DNA of 45,079 bases from Akkermansia muciniphila (GCA_004557455.1 SFDX01000029.1:1-45079); one strand, 5' to 3'; numbered from the stretch's first letter, positions 17,536-26,987 are shown. Notes: generated by a model from the letters alone, not told the origin. Translations and numbers: made by a program.

Positions 17536-17556
17536 CCCCTGTGGGACGGCAATGAT
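17536..17556 (-). repeat. Right terminal inverted repeat of IS4-family element
   Basis: 21 bases; reverse complement reads ATCATTGCCGTCCC followed by ACAGGGG. Pairs with 16177-16198. Confidence 0.8.
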
Positions 17557-17763
17557 TTGAGAACAACCTTTACCCATGCATTCCTCTGATCTCGATATCA
17601 AAAGAGGATTTTCTTAGAAGGAGCGACTACACACACAGGCATGTCTTACACAACGAAAAAGGATACTCCTCTACAGGGGATGATGTCCTGAACCGTGGTG
17701 TAGAAAAACGCTTTGGCCGCGAATCCATTATATATGTATCGGACAATTGAAACAGACATCCTT

Positions 17764-17799
17764 CCATCTCACAATCTCCAGGAGTAGACTGTGAGATGG
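17764..17799 (-). terminator. Hairpin behind the GH89 gene
   Basis: Perfect 10-bp stem (CCATCTCACA 17764-17773 with TGTGAGATGG 17790-17799) and a 16-base loop, 15 bases past the GH89 stop. There is no strong U-run, so it may be a weak terminator or an mRNA-stabilising hairpin. The rest of 17557-17763 shows no gene. Confidence 0.45.
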
Positions 17800-17814
17800 A
17801 CCAGATGGGGAAGC

Positions 17815-20055
17815 CTACTCCCCCAAGATACGCTTGGCTATGGTGTGGATGTCACCTTGCGGGGTGAGGAGAAGGGGGATGTCGGAGTCGGGGAAGGCGA
17901 GCTCGATTTCATCAACGTTCTTGTTCTTCTCGTAGCCGGTGGCCACGGCTTCACCGTTGTTGGTAGTGGTACCTTCGCCGGCGCGGCCGAGTTCGTCGGC
18001 AGAGGCGGTGCCGCCGAGTTCGCGGAGGCGGGATTGGAAGAAGGCCTCCCAGCGGTGGTAGTAGTAGTGCGACATCAGCTCCGAGAACTGGCGGTGGGCG
18101 TAGTCATCCAACTGCCCGATCACGGGTGCCCAAGTGGTGATGAGGCGCTTGACGGCGCGAGTCATGGCCGCCTTATCCTGCGAAGTAGTGCCACGATTGG
18201 CAGCACCGCGCAGGAACTCACCGAGGAGGAAATCCTTCGACGTGGCCAACACCTCGGCAGAGTCCTTGATGAGAGCCAAGAAAGCCTGATACTCCTTCGT
18301 GAAAGCCGCCACATCCTTCGCCGTGAAAGCCGCCTTGCACGCCGCCAGCCGCACGCGCGCACGGTCAGCAATCACCTGCCGACACAAATCCGTCAGGTCA
18401 TAGCGATACGTCCCCGCCTCCATAGGCCCGGCAGCCAGTAATTTCCGCAGAGCCTCCTCCACATCCTTGGGATCGTAGTACATATTCGGATCCGACCACG
18501 TACTCGCCTTACGCGCATCGAGCGAAGGCCGGGCGCACAGGATACTCTCCAAGCACCCCTCCCGGATCGACTTAGGCGCATACACCGAGCGAGTGAGCAA
18601 GCGGAACGCCTCCTCCGCCTGCGGCGACTCCTTACCATAGCGCGACTTCACATAGCGCTTGATAAAAGCCTCCGTATCAATCGGCCCGCCGCTGTTCATG
18701 CGGTCATGGAACAGCTCATAGTAGAAGGGATTCGTCTCTACACCCTCCGACAGCAACCCGAAGCCCGATGCCCCGCCCATATCCACCGGCAACCCCGCGA
18801 CCATCGGCACACCGCCGTAGAGCCCGTGATTGCCGCCGAAATTCAGCAACTCGCACCACACATAGGGCAGGCCGTTGTAATTCTTCTTCGGCGACTTGGC
18901 CGCCATATTCTTCTCCAAGGCCAGAATCAGCGTACGCTTGGGATCCACCCCATCCAGCAGCGCCTTGGTAGGATTATGCCCCCAAGCCTGCACCAGCCAC
19001 AGCGACTTCCCCGGCATGGCAGACTGCACCGCACGAGCCGCCGCCGTAACATCTACCCCCTGAGACTTACCGCCCTCGTGGAACAAATCGCCCCCGAAAG
19101 CCTCAGCCTGCACGCCGTATACACTCTTCAGCTTGTTATACCACAGCGCCGCCACACGCGGGAAAGCCTCGCAGGTGGGGTCCAGCACAGAAGGACGCAC
19201 AAAGTGACCGCACCAGTTCCCCTGCGGCAGTACATGAGCTCCCGCCGGGGCAAAATCATGCGGCAGGAAACCCACATACCCCTGCAGCACAGGCTCCATT
19301 CCCAGGGACTTCAAACGCTCTACCATGAAGCGCCCCAGCTCGGCCTCACTCTCGATCAAGGTATCACTCACCGGACCGCCCGCGCCCTCCAAATTACCCA
19401 TATTCCACCAAGCAGCGAAAGCCGGGTTGGCAATGTAGGCCCGGATCTTCTCCGGCGGGCACCCGAGCTCCTTCAGGAACTCCGCCGTCACCTTCTCCAG
19501 CCCGGGAGTCACCAACATATAGTGATACCCATTCAGCGCCAAGCGGTCAATCTCCTTCCCCCAGCGCTCCTTGTCCCAATGCACGCCGGTATAGCTGAGG
19601 GTGCAGTAGTTCAGCGCATAGTTATACGGAAGCGTTGCCGGCACGGTTACAGGAGTCTTCGGCAGATTCACCATCGCTCCGGACGCCACACAGCTACCAT
19701 GGTCCCCGTTCCAAGAGAGATGCACCCCGGCCAAGTGGCGCAGGTAGTACCCATAGCCGCGCACCGCCTCCGCCGTATTCGGGGCGGCAATCAGCAGATT
19801 ACCCCCGGACTCGGAAAGCACCGCCGTCTTCAGCGCCGGGTCAACACGGAACAGCACCAGCCCGTCCGCCTCCGGAGTGACGCGCGCTACCAGCGCCGCA
19901 GCCTCCGGCAGAGGGCTCACCATCACAGAAGTCCACTCGAAAGCGGGGGTCTTCCCCTTATCCCGGCATGCCCCCAAAGCAAGAGCCAGAGCACACACAC
20001 ACACAGCACAACGCACCACCCGAGTATCCCGAATCATAGACGAAAAAGTATTCAT
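17815..20055 (-). CDS. Alpha-N-acetylglucosaminidase, GH89 family, lipoprotein
   Basis: GH89 enzymes remove terminal alpha-linked GlcNAc, for example the alpha-1,4-GlcNAc cap of gastric-type mucin. The 746-residue protein starts with a lipoprotein signal (hydrophobic CALALALGAC). Then a small alpha/beta domain (to about 130), the catalytic barrel from LNYCTLSYTGVHWDKERW (about 150), GNLEGAGGPVSD, and a helical C-terminal domain from about 470. Two glutamates stand where the family has its catalytic pair: E327 in GDLFHEGG and E402 in WCELLNFGGNHGLYGG. The start at 20055 fits a promoter 11 bases upstream; Met7 is an alternative. It is single-gene, divergent from the LplT-like transporter. Secretion and family point to host glycan foraging. 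Confidence 0.88.
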   Translation of the reverse strand: MNTFSSMIRDTRVVRCAVCVCALALALGACRDKGKTPAFEWTSVMVSPLPEAAALVARVTPEADGLVLFRVDPALKTAVLSESGGNLLIAAPNTAEAVRGYGYYLRHLAGVHLSWNGDHGSCVASGAMVNLPKTPVTVPATLPYNYALNYCTLSYTGVHWDKERWGKEIDRLALNGYHYMLVTPGLEKVTAEFLKELGCPPEKIRAYIANPAFAAWWNMGNLEGAGGPVSDTLIESEAELGRFMVERLKSLGMEPVLQGYVGFLPHDFAPAGAHVLPQGNWCGHFVRPSVLDPTCEAFPRVAALWYNKLKSVYGVQAEAFGGDLFHEGGKSQGVDVTAAARAVQSAMPGKSLWLVQAWGHNPTKALLDGVDPKRTLILALEKNMAAKSPKKNYNGLPYVWCELLNFGGNHGLYGGVPMVAGLPVDMGGASGFGLLSEGVETNPFYYELFHDRMNSGGPIDTEAFIKRYVKSRYGKESPQAEEAFRLLTRSVYAPKSIREGCLESILCARPSLDARKASTWSDPNMYYDPKDVEEALRKLLAAGPMEAGTYRYDLTDLCRQVIADRARVRLAACKAAFTAKDVAAFTKEYQAFLALIKDSAEVLATSKDFLLGEFLRGAANRGTTSQDKAAMTRAVKRLITTWAPVIGQLDDYAHRQFSELMSHYYYHRWEAFFQSRLRELGGTASADELGRAGEGTTTNNGEAVATGYEKNKNVDEIELAFPDSDIPLLLTPQGDIHTIAKRILGE

Positions 20056-20066
20056 ATCTCACCCCA

Positions 20067-20095
20067 TCTTTACCACAGACAGCCCGAAAAAGCAA
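20067..20095 (-). promoter_or_regulatory. Promoter of the GH89 gene
   Basis: Minus strand: -35 TTGCTT (20095-20090), 17-base spacer, -10 TAAAGA (20072-20067); start codon 11 bases further. Confidence 0.5.
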
Positions 20096-20144
20096 GCAAG
20101 AAACGCCGAGAATACGCTTTTTGCGCCGCATACACACAATGCAC

Positions 20145-20173
20145 TTCCCCCCCGAACGGTTTTGCGCTATACT
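20145..20173 (+). promoter_or_regulatory. Promoter of the LplT-like transporter gene
   Basis: -10 TATACT (20168-20173) with a poor -35 (TTCCCC, 20145-20150) at 17 bases. The ATG at 20180 is just 6 bases past the -10, so transcription would begin at or next to the start codon. Confidence 0.5.
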
Positions 20174-20179
20174 GGCGGC

Positions 20180-21463
20180 ATGGCAAGCAATCACGAGCAG
20201 AAGGAGGTCAACTGGCGGGCATTCCGCAGCTTGGTCATCATCACCGCTGCCAATTCACTGAATGAGAAGGGCATCCAATTCATGCTCATTGCTCTGGGCA
20301 TCTGGATGGTGGGAACCATGAACTTCGAGGTCGACCTGCAATACCCGCTGTCCGTGCTCATCGTGCTGCCTTTCGTCCTCTTCTCCCCGCTGGCGGGTTG
20401 GGTAGCAGACCGATGCAGCAAAACGAAACTCCTGCGCGCCACTGTCCTGCTGCAGGGCATCGTCATCTTGGGTGTGGCCGCCGGGCTCTTCCTGCACAGC
20501 CTGTGGATCACCCTGTTCTTCTTCAGTTGTTTCTGCGTGCAAGCCATGTTCTTCAGCCCCGGCAAGAAAGGCATCATCAAAAACCTAGTAGGCACGGAGC
20601 ATATCGGCTTTGCCAGCGGCATCACCGAGATGGCCTCCCTGCTGGCGCTTCTGGTGGGGCAGATTGCTGCCCTGTCTATCGTCTACTACCTCCTGAGAAG
20701 CTGGGGCCCGGAAGCCGGATGGGAGGCAGCGGCGTGGCCGGCGCTCTGCTGCACGGGTATCGCCCTGTGGGTCATCTGCCTAGCCTTCCGCCTGCCCATG
20801 TTCCCGGCAGAAAGCAACCGCCCCTTCGAGAGGAATCTCCTGTGGCGCCACTTCGGCCAACTGCGCCTGCTGGGCGAGAAACGCGTGCTCCTGAACAGCG
20901 AGATCGGTATAGGTTATTTCTGGTTCATCGCCGGCACGGTACTGCTCATCGTACTGCAGGCAGCGGAAGAAGGCAACCCGGCGGCCGAAGGCTTCATGAA
21001 CGTACTCGGGCAGCAGCAGGACTCCGCCCTCCTGATGATGTGGCTGAGCGGCGGCTCCGTACTCGGCGGCGTCATCGCCTCCCTCATCTGCGGCAAGAAG
21101 GTGCGGCTGTGGCTTGTACCCGCAGGCGGCTTGGGCATGGTGCTGGGCTGCACCCTGCTGGCTACGGCGGAATACGGCACGGTTCTCTTCTTTGCCTCCC
21201 TGTTTTTCACCGGCTTCATCGCCTCCGGTTATTTGGTGCCGCTGAATGCTCTGCTGCAGGACTGCGCGGATGACGACAAACGCGGAGACGTGATCGCCGC
21301 GGGCAACTTAGTCGACTGCTTCCTGGGCATGCTGGCCGTCGGCGTTCAGTTTTCACTCAAGCTGCTGGGCATCTCCCCCTCCGGGCAATTCGCATTCCTT
21401 GCCGGAACCAGTCTGATGGTCGCCATCTACCAAATATGTAATCTCAAAACGCTGCACCGTTGA
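20180..21463 (+). CDS. Major facilitator transporter, LplT-like
   Basis: 427 residues, about twelve membrane segments. The opening TAANSLNEKGIQFMLIALG and the first cytoplasmic loop PLAGWVADRCSKTKLLRA, together with FFSPGKKGIIKNLV, resemble LplT lysophospholipid flippases, which bring lysophospholipids inward for re-acylation. In many bacteria LplT is next to or fused with the Aas acyltransferase; none is present here, so substrate is inferred only from family resemblance. The ATG at 20180 is chosen because the promoter lies directly before it; the open frame upstream overlaps the GH89 signal peptide in antisense. It is followed after 17 bases by the TolC-like lipoprotein, probably one operon. 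Confidence 0.75.
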   Translation: MASNHEQKEVNWRAFRSLVIITAANSLNEKGIQFMLIALGIWMVGTMNFEVDLQYPLSVLIVLPFVLFSPLAGWVADRCSKTKLLRATVLLQGIVILGVAAGLFLHSLWITLFFFSCFCVQAMFFSPGKKGIIKNLVGTEHIGFASGITEMASLLALLVGQIAALSIVYYLLRSWGPEAGWEAAAWPALCCTGIALWVICLAFRLPMFPAESNRPFERNLLWRHFGQLRLLGEKRVLLNSEIGIGYFWFIAGTVLLIVLQAAEEGNPAAEGFMNVLGQQQDSALLMMWLSGGSVLGGVIASLICGKKVRLWLVPAGGLGMVLGCTLLATAEYGTVLFFASLFFTGFIASGYLVPLNALLQDCADDDKRGDVIAAGNLVDCFLGMLAVGVQFSLKLLGISPSGQFAFLAGTSLMVAIYQICNLKTLHR

Positions 21464-21480
21464 CCTTTCTTCCCCTCACC

Positions 21481-22716
21481 ATGAAACGCCCCCTGCTCCT
21501 CCTCCTGCCCGCGGCCCTGCTGCTCGCGGGCTGTAACCTGCAAAAACTCGTGGACCGCAAATCGGCCGAGCTTGCAGCGCAATATGATCAACAACCCCTC
21601 TGGGAGGAGCTCCCCATCCGCACCATTTCCTGGAACCAAGCCCTCGCGATGATGGCCCGCAACAATGCCGAAATTCAGCGACTGGACCAGCAGATCGCTC
21701 AGTCGAAGCGCGACGAAACCTCCGTCTACACAGACCTCATCCCCGGCATGTCGTTCTACACCTACATGAACACCTCCCTGCACGACCTGGCCCGCCGACT
21801 GCCGAGCGACAATGTTAATTCCTCCATCAACGTCACCTTCAACCTGCCTCAACTCACGCAACTGCCCTACCGCGTCTACTCCGCCAAGGTAACCTCCTTT
21901 GCCAATATCAAAGCCCGCGAGGGCAAGGACCGGGAGATAACGGCAGCTCTCTACAAGGCCGTGCGCCAGGCAGAGTTAAATGAGAAACTCGCTGCACTGG
22001 ACAAAGAACAGGAGACCCCCGAAGACAGCCCGGAAGAGCAATTCAAGCGCGCGAAAAGCGACACGGAAAACTGGCAAATGATGGCCAAAACCCTCGGGGA
22101 CTACAGCGCACGCTGGGTCATCCTTCCCTCCGGTGTACCCCACGTTACCTGGGAATACTACCGGGACAAGGTAACCCGTCTCGACCCGCTTGTTATCTGC
22201 GGCTTCGTCATGCAGCTGGAGAAAGCACGCATGGCCCAATACAGCATCATGCTGCAATACCTGCCGACCATCAATACCAGCCTCTACAGCCCCTCCCTTT
22301 TCTCCTCCACGGGCGGCACCTACAGCGGCACGTTCATGGACAGCCGTGATACCAAAATCAGCCTGAGTGTCAGCTACACCCTGGACACCAAACTGCGGAC
22401 CTGGGACAGCTACCAAAGGAGCAAGATGGAATACGACCTCGCCAAGCGAGAAGTGCGGGCCTCCATGTTCGAGCACAAAGTCAAGCTCAGCCAGCTGATG
22501 AACAGCGTGAAGGAATACCACAACTGGCGCGCTTACATGCACAAGCGCATCGCCCACCTCGAGAAGAGCATCCCGCAGAATGCCACCGAATATCTGGAAC
22601 GCAGGAACGGCCTCATCAAGATGCGCCGCGAGCTCATTCAACAGGAAATCAACTCCCTGGAGAGCGAAGCGGCCCTGGTGCTCGAATACGGCATGCCCGG
22701 TGAATCGAGCAGGTAA
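21481..22716 (+). CDS. TolC-like outer-membrane lipoprotein
   Basis: 411 residues. Lipoprotein signal with lipobox LLLAGC (C18). The mature part has the long helical and strand pattern of outer-membrane efflux (OEP/TolC) proteins: an ISWNQALAMMARNNAEIQRL opening about residue 43, beta-like stretches (SSINVTFNLP, TKISLSVSYTLDTKL) and a second long helix near the end. Similarity is by pattern, not by a sharp motif, so a diverged TolC relative is the best reading. No membrane-fusion protein or pump is adjacent; the only partner is the transporter 17 bases upstream. Confidence 0.6.
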   Translation: MKRPLLLLLPAALLLAGCNLQKLVDRKSAELAAQYDQQPLWEELPIRTISWNQALAMMARNNAEIQRLDQQIAQSKRDETSVYTDLIPGMSFYTYMNTSLHDLARRLPSDNVNSSINVTFNLPQLTQLPYRVYSAKVTSFANIKAREGKDREITAALYKAVRQAELNEKLAALDKEQETPEDSPEEQFKRAKSDTENWQMMAKTLGDYSARWVILPSGVPHVTWEYYRDKVTRLDPLVICGFVMQLEKARMAQYSIMLQYLPTINTSLYSPSLFSSTGGTYSGTFMDSRDTKISLSVSYTLDTKLRTWDSYQRSKMEYDLAKREVRASMFEHKVKLSQLMNSVKEYHNWRAYMHKRIAHLEKSIPQNATEYLERRNGLIKMRRELIQQEINSLESEAALVLEYGMPGESSR

Positions 22717-22732
22717 GAATCCTTCAAAAAGC

Positions 22733-22761
22733 TTGACAAAGCGGCCTCTCTGTGGCATGAT
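22733..22761 (+). promoter_or_regulatory. Promoter of nrdAB
   Basis: -35 TTGACA (22733-22738), 17-base spacer, -10 CATGAT (22756-22761). Leader of about 35 bases before nrdA. No NrdR-box pair was recognised. Confidence 0.65.
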
Positions 22762-22803
22762 GGAAAGACACCGCTCACTTCAAGCAAACTCCGCGCATCA
22801 GCC

Positions 22804-25329
22804 ATGAAAATCATCAAAAGGAACGGACAGATCTGCGAATACAACCGCGACAACATCCTGCGTGCTGTCTACCTGACCTTCCAGTCACTCGGCACGGGCA
22901 TCCTGCCGCAGGAGAGCGAGATGCTGGCGGATGCCGTGGAAGACAAGCTACCGCAGGAGAGCGAGGAACCGCTGCCGGTGGAGACGGTGCAGGACTATTT
23001 GGAAATAGCCCTGATGGAGCGCGGTCATTTCGACGCGGTCAAGCTGCTCATCCTCACGCGCAGTGAGCGCACGAAGGCACGCACCGAGCGCGAAGGGCTG
23101 CTGCGCTATTTTGCGGGCTGCCCGAAAATTAACCGCTGTCTCAAGGAGCTCCAGCGCGAGTTTCCCGAGGAACTCTATCGACTGCCCCACCTCACCGCCA
23201 AATTCGCTACCTTTTACAAACCCGGCACCTCGCGCAGCGATGCCTTGGCCCTGTTGGTCAAAGCCGCAGCCGAGCTGACCACGCAAGACGCCCCGCGCTG
23301 GGAACACATCGCTGCCCGCTTTGTACTGCTGCGCTTTTACGAGGACCTGGAGGGCTACGAAGCCGACTCTGCCCTCACGAGCTACCCCGCCAAGGTCGCC
23401 TATCTGGTGCAGGAGGAGCTGTACGGGCGCTATATCACGGAAGCCTACAGCCGCGAGGAATTAGCAGAAGCGGCCGGCTTCATGAAACCGGAGCGGGACA
23501 AACTCTTCAACTACTCCGGCATCGAGCTGCTGATGAAGCGTTATCTGGTACACGACCGCTCCGGGCGCGTGCTGGAGACCCCGCAGGAGATGTTCCTGGG
23601 CATTGCCCTGCACCTGGCCATGAAAGAGCCGAAGGACCGCCTGCACTGGGTGCAACGGTTCTATGATATGCTCAGCACCCTGAAGGTAACGGTTGCCACC
23701 CCCACCCTCTCCAACGCACGCAAGCCCTTCCACCAGCTCTCCTCCTGCTTCATCGACACGGTACCGGACAGCCTGGACGGCATCTACCGCAGCATTGATA
23801 ACTTTGCCATGGTGAGCAAATACGGCGGCGGTATGGGACTCTACTTCGGCAAAGTCCGCTCCTGCGGCAGTGCTATTCGAGGCTTCCCCGGGGCGGCCGG
23901 CGGTGTTATCCGCTGGATTCGCCTGGCCAACGACACCGCCGTAGCCGTGGACCAACTGGGCGTGCGCCAGGGAGCCGTGGCCGTTTACCTGGATGTATGG
24001 CACCGCGACCTGCCGGAGTTCTTGGGACTGCGCACCAACAACGGCGACGACCGCCTCAAGGCCCACGACGTCTTCCCCGCCGTTTGCTACCCGGATTACT
24101 TCTGGGAGCAGGCCCGCGATAACATCAACGGAGACTGGTACCTCATGTGCCCGCACGAGATCCGCATGGCCAAGGGATATTGCTTGGAAGACTACTTCGG
24201 CGATGAATGGAAGAAACGCTATCTGGACTGCGTGGCAGACGCCCGTATCCGCAAACGCGTCATCCCCGTCAAGGACGTCATCCGCCTCATCCTCAAGAGC
24301 GCCGTGGAGACGGGTACACCCTTCACCTTCAACCGTGACCTCGTCAACCGCGCCAACCCGAACAAACACCGGGGTATCATTTATTGCAGCAATTTGTGCA
24401 CCGAGATTGCGCAGAACATGAGCGCCATCGAGTCCGTAGACCAGCGTATCGAGGAGGTGAACGGCGAGACCGTGGTCGTCACCGTTACCAAACCCGGCAA
24501 CTTCGTTGTCTGCAACTTGGCCAGCCTCTCCCTGGGCCGCATCGATGTCTCGAATACCAAAGAGCTGCACTACATCACGGAAAGCGCCGTGCGCGCTCTG
24601 GACAACGTGATCGACCTGAACTTCTTCCCCGTGCCCTATGCCAAGGTGAACAACCTGCAATACCGCCCCATCGGTCTCGGCGTCAGCGGTTACCACCATA
24701 TGTTAGCCCGCAACGGGATTCGTTGGGAGAGCGAGGAACACCTGCGCTTCGCCGACTCCGTCTTTGAGGAGATCAACTACGCCGCCGTTGCAGCCTCCTG
24801 CCGCCATGCGGAAGAAAAAGGAGCCTACGCCCTCTTCCCCGGCAGCGATTGGCAGACGGGAGAATACTTCACCCTACGCGGTTATACAGACGAACGCTGG
24901 CAGAAACTGCGGGAGCGCGTGGCCGCCCACGGCATGCGCAACGCCTACCTGCTGGCCATTGCCCCCACCAGCAGCACCAGCATCATCGCCGGCACCACCG
25001 CCGGCCTGGACCCCGTGATGAAGCGCTACTTCCTGGAGGAAAAGAAGACCGGACTCATGCCCCGCGTGGCTCCGGAGCTTTCCATGAAGACCTTCTGGTT
25101 ATACAAGTATGCCCACCACATCGACCAAACGTGGTCCGTGCGCGCTGCGGGCGTACGCCAGCGCCACATCGACCAGGCGCAGAGCATGAACCTGTATATC
25201 ACGAATGAATACACTCTGCGCCAAGTGCTGAACCTGTATATCCTTGCTTGGGAAAAAGGTGTTAAGACCATCTATTACATCCGTTCCAAGAGTCTTGAAG
25301 TAGAAGAATGCGAATCATGCGCCAGCTAA
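22804..25329 (+). CDS. nrdA: Ribonucleoside-diphosphate reductase, alpha subunit (class Ia)
   Basis: Large subunit of the aerobic ribonucleotide reductase; reduces NDPs to dNDPs. The 841-residue protein has an N-terminal ATP-cone (KRNGQICEYNRDNILRAV) for allosteric control, then the ten-stranded barrel. Active-site residues: C315 in HQLSSCF, N530, C532 and E534 in SNLCTEI, and C570 in VVCNLASLSLG. PIGLGVSGYHHML is also family-typical. The redox-active C-terminal pair is CESC at the very end (ECESCAS). It overlaps nrdB by 22 bases. Confidence 0.96.
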   Translation: MKIIKRNGQICEYNRDNILRAVYLTFQSLGTGILPQESEMLADAVEDKLPQESEEPLPVETVQDYLEIALMERGHFDAVKLLILTRSERTKARTEREGLLRYFAGCPKINRCLKELQREFPEELYRLPHLTAKFATFYKPGTSRSDALALLVKAAAELTTQDAPRWEHIAARFVLLRFYEDLEGYEADSALTSYPAKVAYLVQEELYGRYITEAYSREELAEAAGFMKPERDKLFNYSGIELLMKRYLVHDRSGRVLETPQEMFLGIALHLAMKEPKDRLHWVQRFYDMLSTLKVTVATPTLSNARKPFHQLSSCFIDTVPDSLDGIYRSIDNFAMVSKYGGGMGLYFGKVRSCGSAIRGFPGAAGGVIRWIRLANDTAVAVDQLGVRQGAVAVYLDVWHRDLPEFLGLRTNNGDDRLKAHDVFPAVCYPDYFWEQARDNINGDWYLMCPHEIRMAKGYCLEDYFGDEWKKRYLDCVADARIRKRVIPVKDVIRLILKSAVETGTPFTFNRDLVNRANPNKHRGIIYCSNLCTEIAQNMSAIESVDQRIEEVNGETVVVTVTKPGNFVVCNLASLSLGRIDVSNTKELHYITESAVRALDNVIDLNFFPVPYAKVNNLQYRPIGLGVSGYHHMLARNGIRWESEEHLRFADSVFEEINYAAVAASCRHAEEKGAYALFPGSDWQTGEYFTLRGYTDERWQKLRERVAAHGMRNAYLLAIAPTSSTSIIAGTTAGLDPVMKRYFLEEKKTGLMPRVAPELSMKTFWLYKYAHHIDQTWSVRAAGVRQRHIDQAQSMNLYITNEYTLRQVLNLYILAWEKGVKTIYYIRSKSLEVEECESCAS

Positions 25330-26360
25330 TCAGAAAACCGCTTTTCAACCCCTCCGGTGATACGGAGGTCTCCGCCCGCCGCATCATCAACGGCAACACC
25401 ACCAACCTCAACGACTTCAATAACATGAAGTACCCGTGGGTGAGCCGCTGGTACCGCCAGGCGATGAATAACTTCTGGGTGCCGGAGGAAATCAACCTCT
25501 CTGCCGATGTAAAGGACTACCCGCGCCTGAGCTACGAAGAGCGCCGCGCCTATGACAAGACGCTCTCCTTCCTCATCTTCCTGGACAGCATCCAGACCGC
25601 CAACCTCCCCGCCCTGGGGGAATATGTTACCGCCAACGAAATCAACCTCTGCCTCGCCATCCAATCCTTCCAGGAGGCCGTGCACAGCCAGAGTTACAGC
25701 TATATGCTGGATACCATCTGCGAACCGCAGAAGCGCAACGAGGTTCTCTATCAGTGGAAAGACGACGAGCACCTGCTGCGGCGCAATGAATTCATCGGAA
25801 ACCTCTACAACGAGTTCCAGAAAGACAAATCCCCGGAATGCTTCGTGCGCACCGCCGTTGCCAATTATATTCTGGAGGGCATCTATTTCTACAGCGGGTT
25901 CATGTTCTTCTACAACCTGGGGCGCAACCACAAAATGCCCGGGTCCGCACAGGAGATCCGCTACATCAACCGCGATGAAAACACCCACCTGTGGCTCTTC
26001 CGTAACATCCTGCGCGAGCTTCAGCAAGAGGAGCCGGACCTCTTCACCCCGGAGATGGTCGAGACCTGCCGCGAGATGATACGCGAAGGCTGCGAGCAGG
26101 AAATTGCCTGGGGCCACTTTGTCATCGGTGATAACATCCCCGGTCTCTCTAAGCAGATGATTACCGACTACATCCGCTACCTGGGCAACCTGCGCTGCAC
26201 AAACCTGGGCTTTGCCCCCATCTATGAGGGCTGCGAAGAAGAACCCGCCTCCATGAGCTGGGTGAGCCAGTACAGCAACGCCAATCTCATCAAGACCGAC
26301 TTCTTCGAGGCGCGCAGCACCGCCTACGCCAAGAGCTCCGCTTTGGTGGACGATTTGTGA
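25308..26360 (+). CDS. nrdB: Ribonucleoside-diphosphate reductase, beta subunit (class Ia)
   Basis: Small subunit that holds the di-iron/tyrosyl radical cofactor. In 350 residues the iron ligands can be placed: D93, E123, H126, then E in EGIYFYSG, and E and H in RDENTHL. The radical tyrosine is present (Y130, in HSQSY), so this is an ordinary tyrosyl-radical type, not the radical-free class Ic with Phe. The start lies inside nrdA; the ATG at 25317 is an equally possible start, giving three fewer residues. Confidence 0.95.
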   Translation: MRIMRQLIRKPLFNPSGDTEVSARRIINGNTTNLNDFNNMKYPWVSRWYRQAMNNFWVPEEINLSADVKDYPRLSYEERRAYDKTLSFLIFLDSIQTANLPALGEYVTANEINLCLAIQSFQEAVHSQSYSYMLDTICEPQKRNEVLYQWKDDEHLLRRNEFIGNLYNEFQKDKSPECFVRTAVANYILEGIYFYSGFMFFYNLGRNHKMPGSAQEIRYINRDENTHLWLFRNILRELQQEEPDLFTPEMVETCREMIREGCEQEIAWGHFVIGDNIPGLSKQMITDYIRYLGNLRCTNLGFAPIYEGCEEEPASMSWVSQYSNANLIKTDFFEARSTAYAKSSALVDDL

Positions 26361-26398
26361 GTTTGTGCATACACGGTGCGTCATGTCGGAATACGGGC

Positions 26399-26427
26399 TT
26401 GACGCGCCGCCCCGCATGTGGGAAAAT
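26399..26427 (+). promoter_or_regulatory. Promoter of the MerR-type regulator gene
   Basis: -35 TTGACG (26399-26404), 17-base spacer, -10 GAAAAT (26422-26427); start codon at 26441. Confidence 0.5.
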
Positions 26428-26440
26428 GCGGGCGAAGGCT

Positions 26441-26950
26441 ATGAACGAACCGCGCTACACGATTTCCGACTTGGTCAAGAAAACCGGTCTATCTGTCCAC
26501 ACGCTGCGCTATTACGAGAAACAGGGGGTACTCCGCCGCGTCTCCCGAACCCCCAGCGGCCGCCGCGTCTACGGCGAGGACAGCTTCGGCACCCTGATGG
26601 CCGCCGTCTTCCTCAAACAATTCGGTCTCTCCCTCAACGAAATCAAAGCCTTTTTCGATACCACCGAGCAAGGCCCGGAGACCCTGACCAAGCGGCTCGA
26701 AATGCTGCAACGCTTCAAGGCCGACACCCTGGAAAAGCTTGATAAATGGAACGCGTGCCTCAAACTCGCGGACTTCTTCATCAACGGCTGCCAACAGGCC
26801 ATCCAGGCAGCGGAGAAAGGCGAAAACCCGGACGCCGCCTTCCCCATGTTGACCGCCGAGGGCTTTGCACACGCCTCCTTCATGAAAAAACTCAACGGAA
26901 AGCTGCGCATGGATGTCAAAGCGGACGTACCGAAGCACCCCGAAGGCTGA
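26441..26950 (+). CDS. MerR-family transcriptional regulator
   Basis: 169 residues. The N-terminal MerR winged helix is clear: YTISDLVKKTGLSVHTLRYYEKQGVL (about 5-30), then the wing RTPSGRRVYGEDSFGTL. A coiled-coil dimerisation helix follows (RLEMLQRFKADTLEKLDKW). The C-terminal part has two Cys (in WNACLKLAD and NGCQQAI) but not the usual metal-binding loop, so the effector is unknown. The start at 26441 is chosen because the longer open frame would include the promoter. No MerR-type promoter with a stretched 19-base spacer was recognised near it. Confidence 0.88.
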   Translation: MNEPRYTISDLVKKTGLSVHTLRYYEKQGVLRRVSRTPSGRRVYGEDSFGTLMAAVFLKQFGLSLNEIKAFFDTTEQGPETLTKRLEMLQRFKADTLEKLDKWNACLKLADFFINGCQQAIQAAEKGENPDAAFPMLTAEGFAHASFMKKLNGKLRMDVKADVPKHPEG

Positions 26951-26987
26951 TTTTTGCAGAAAAAAGCGCTGCATACACGAAAAGGGA

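Larger units (their letters stand above)
16177..17556 (+). mobile_element. Degenerate IS4-family insertion sequence
   Basis: Bounded by imperfect terminal inverted repeats: 16177-16198 (ATCATTGCCGTCCCATAAGG...) and the reverse complement at 17536-17556, matching over about 21 bases with one indel and one substitution. CTCAAA just outside the left repeat and TTGAG just outside the right one suggest the repeats extend a little further. The 1.38-kb size suits IS4. The transposase inside is destroyed, so the copy is not self-mobile. No clear target duplication was identified. Confidence 0.85.
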
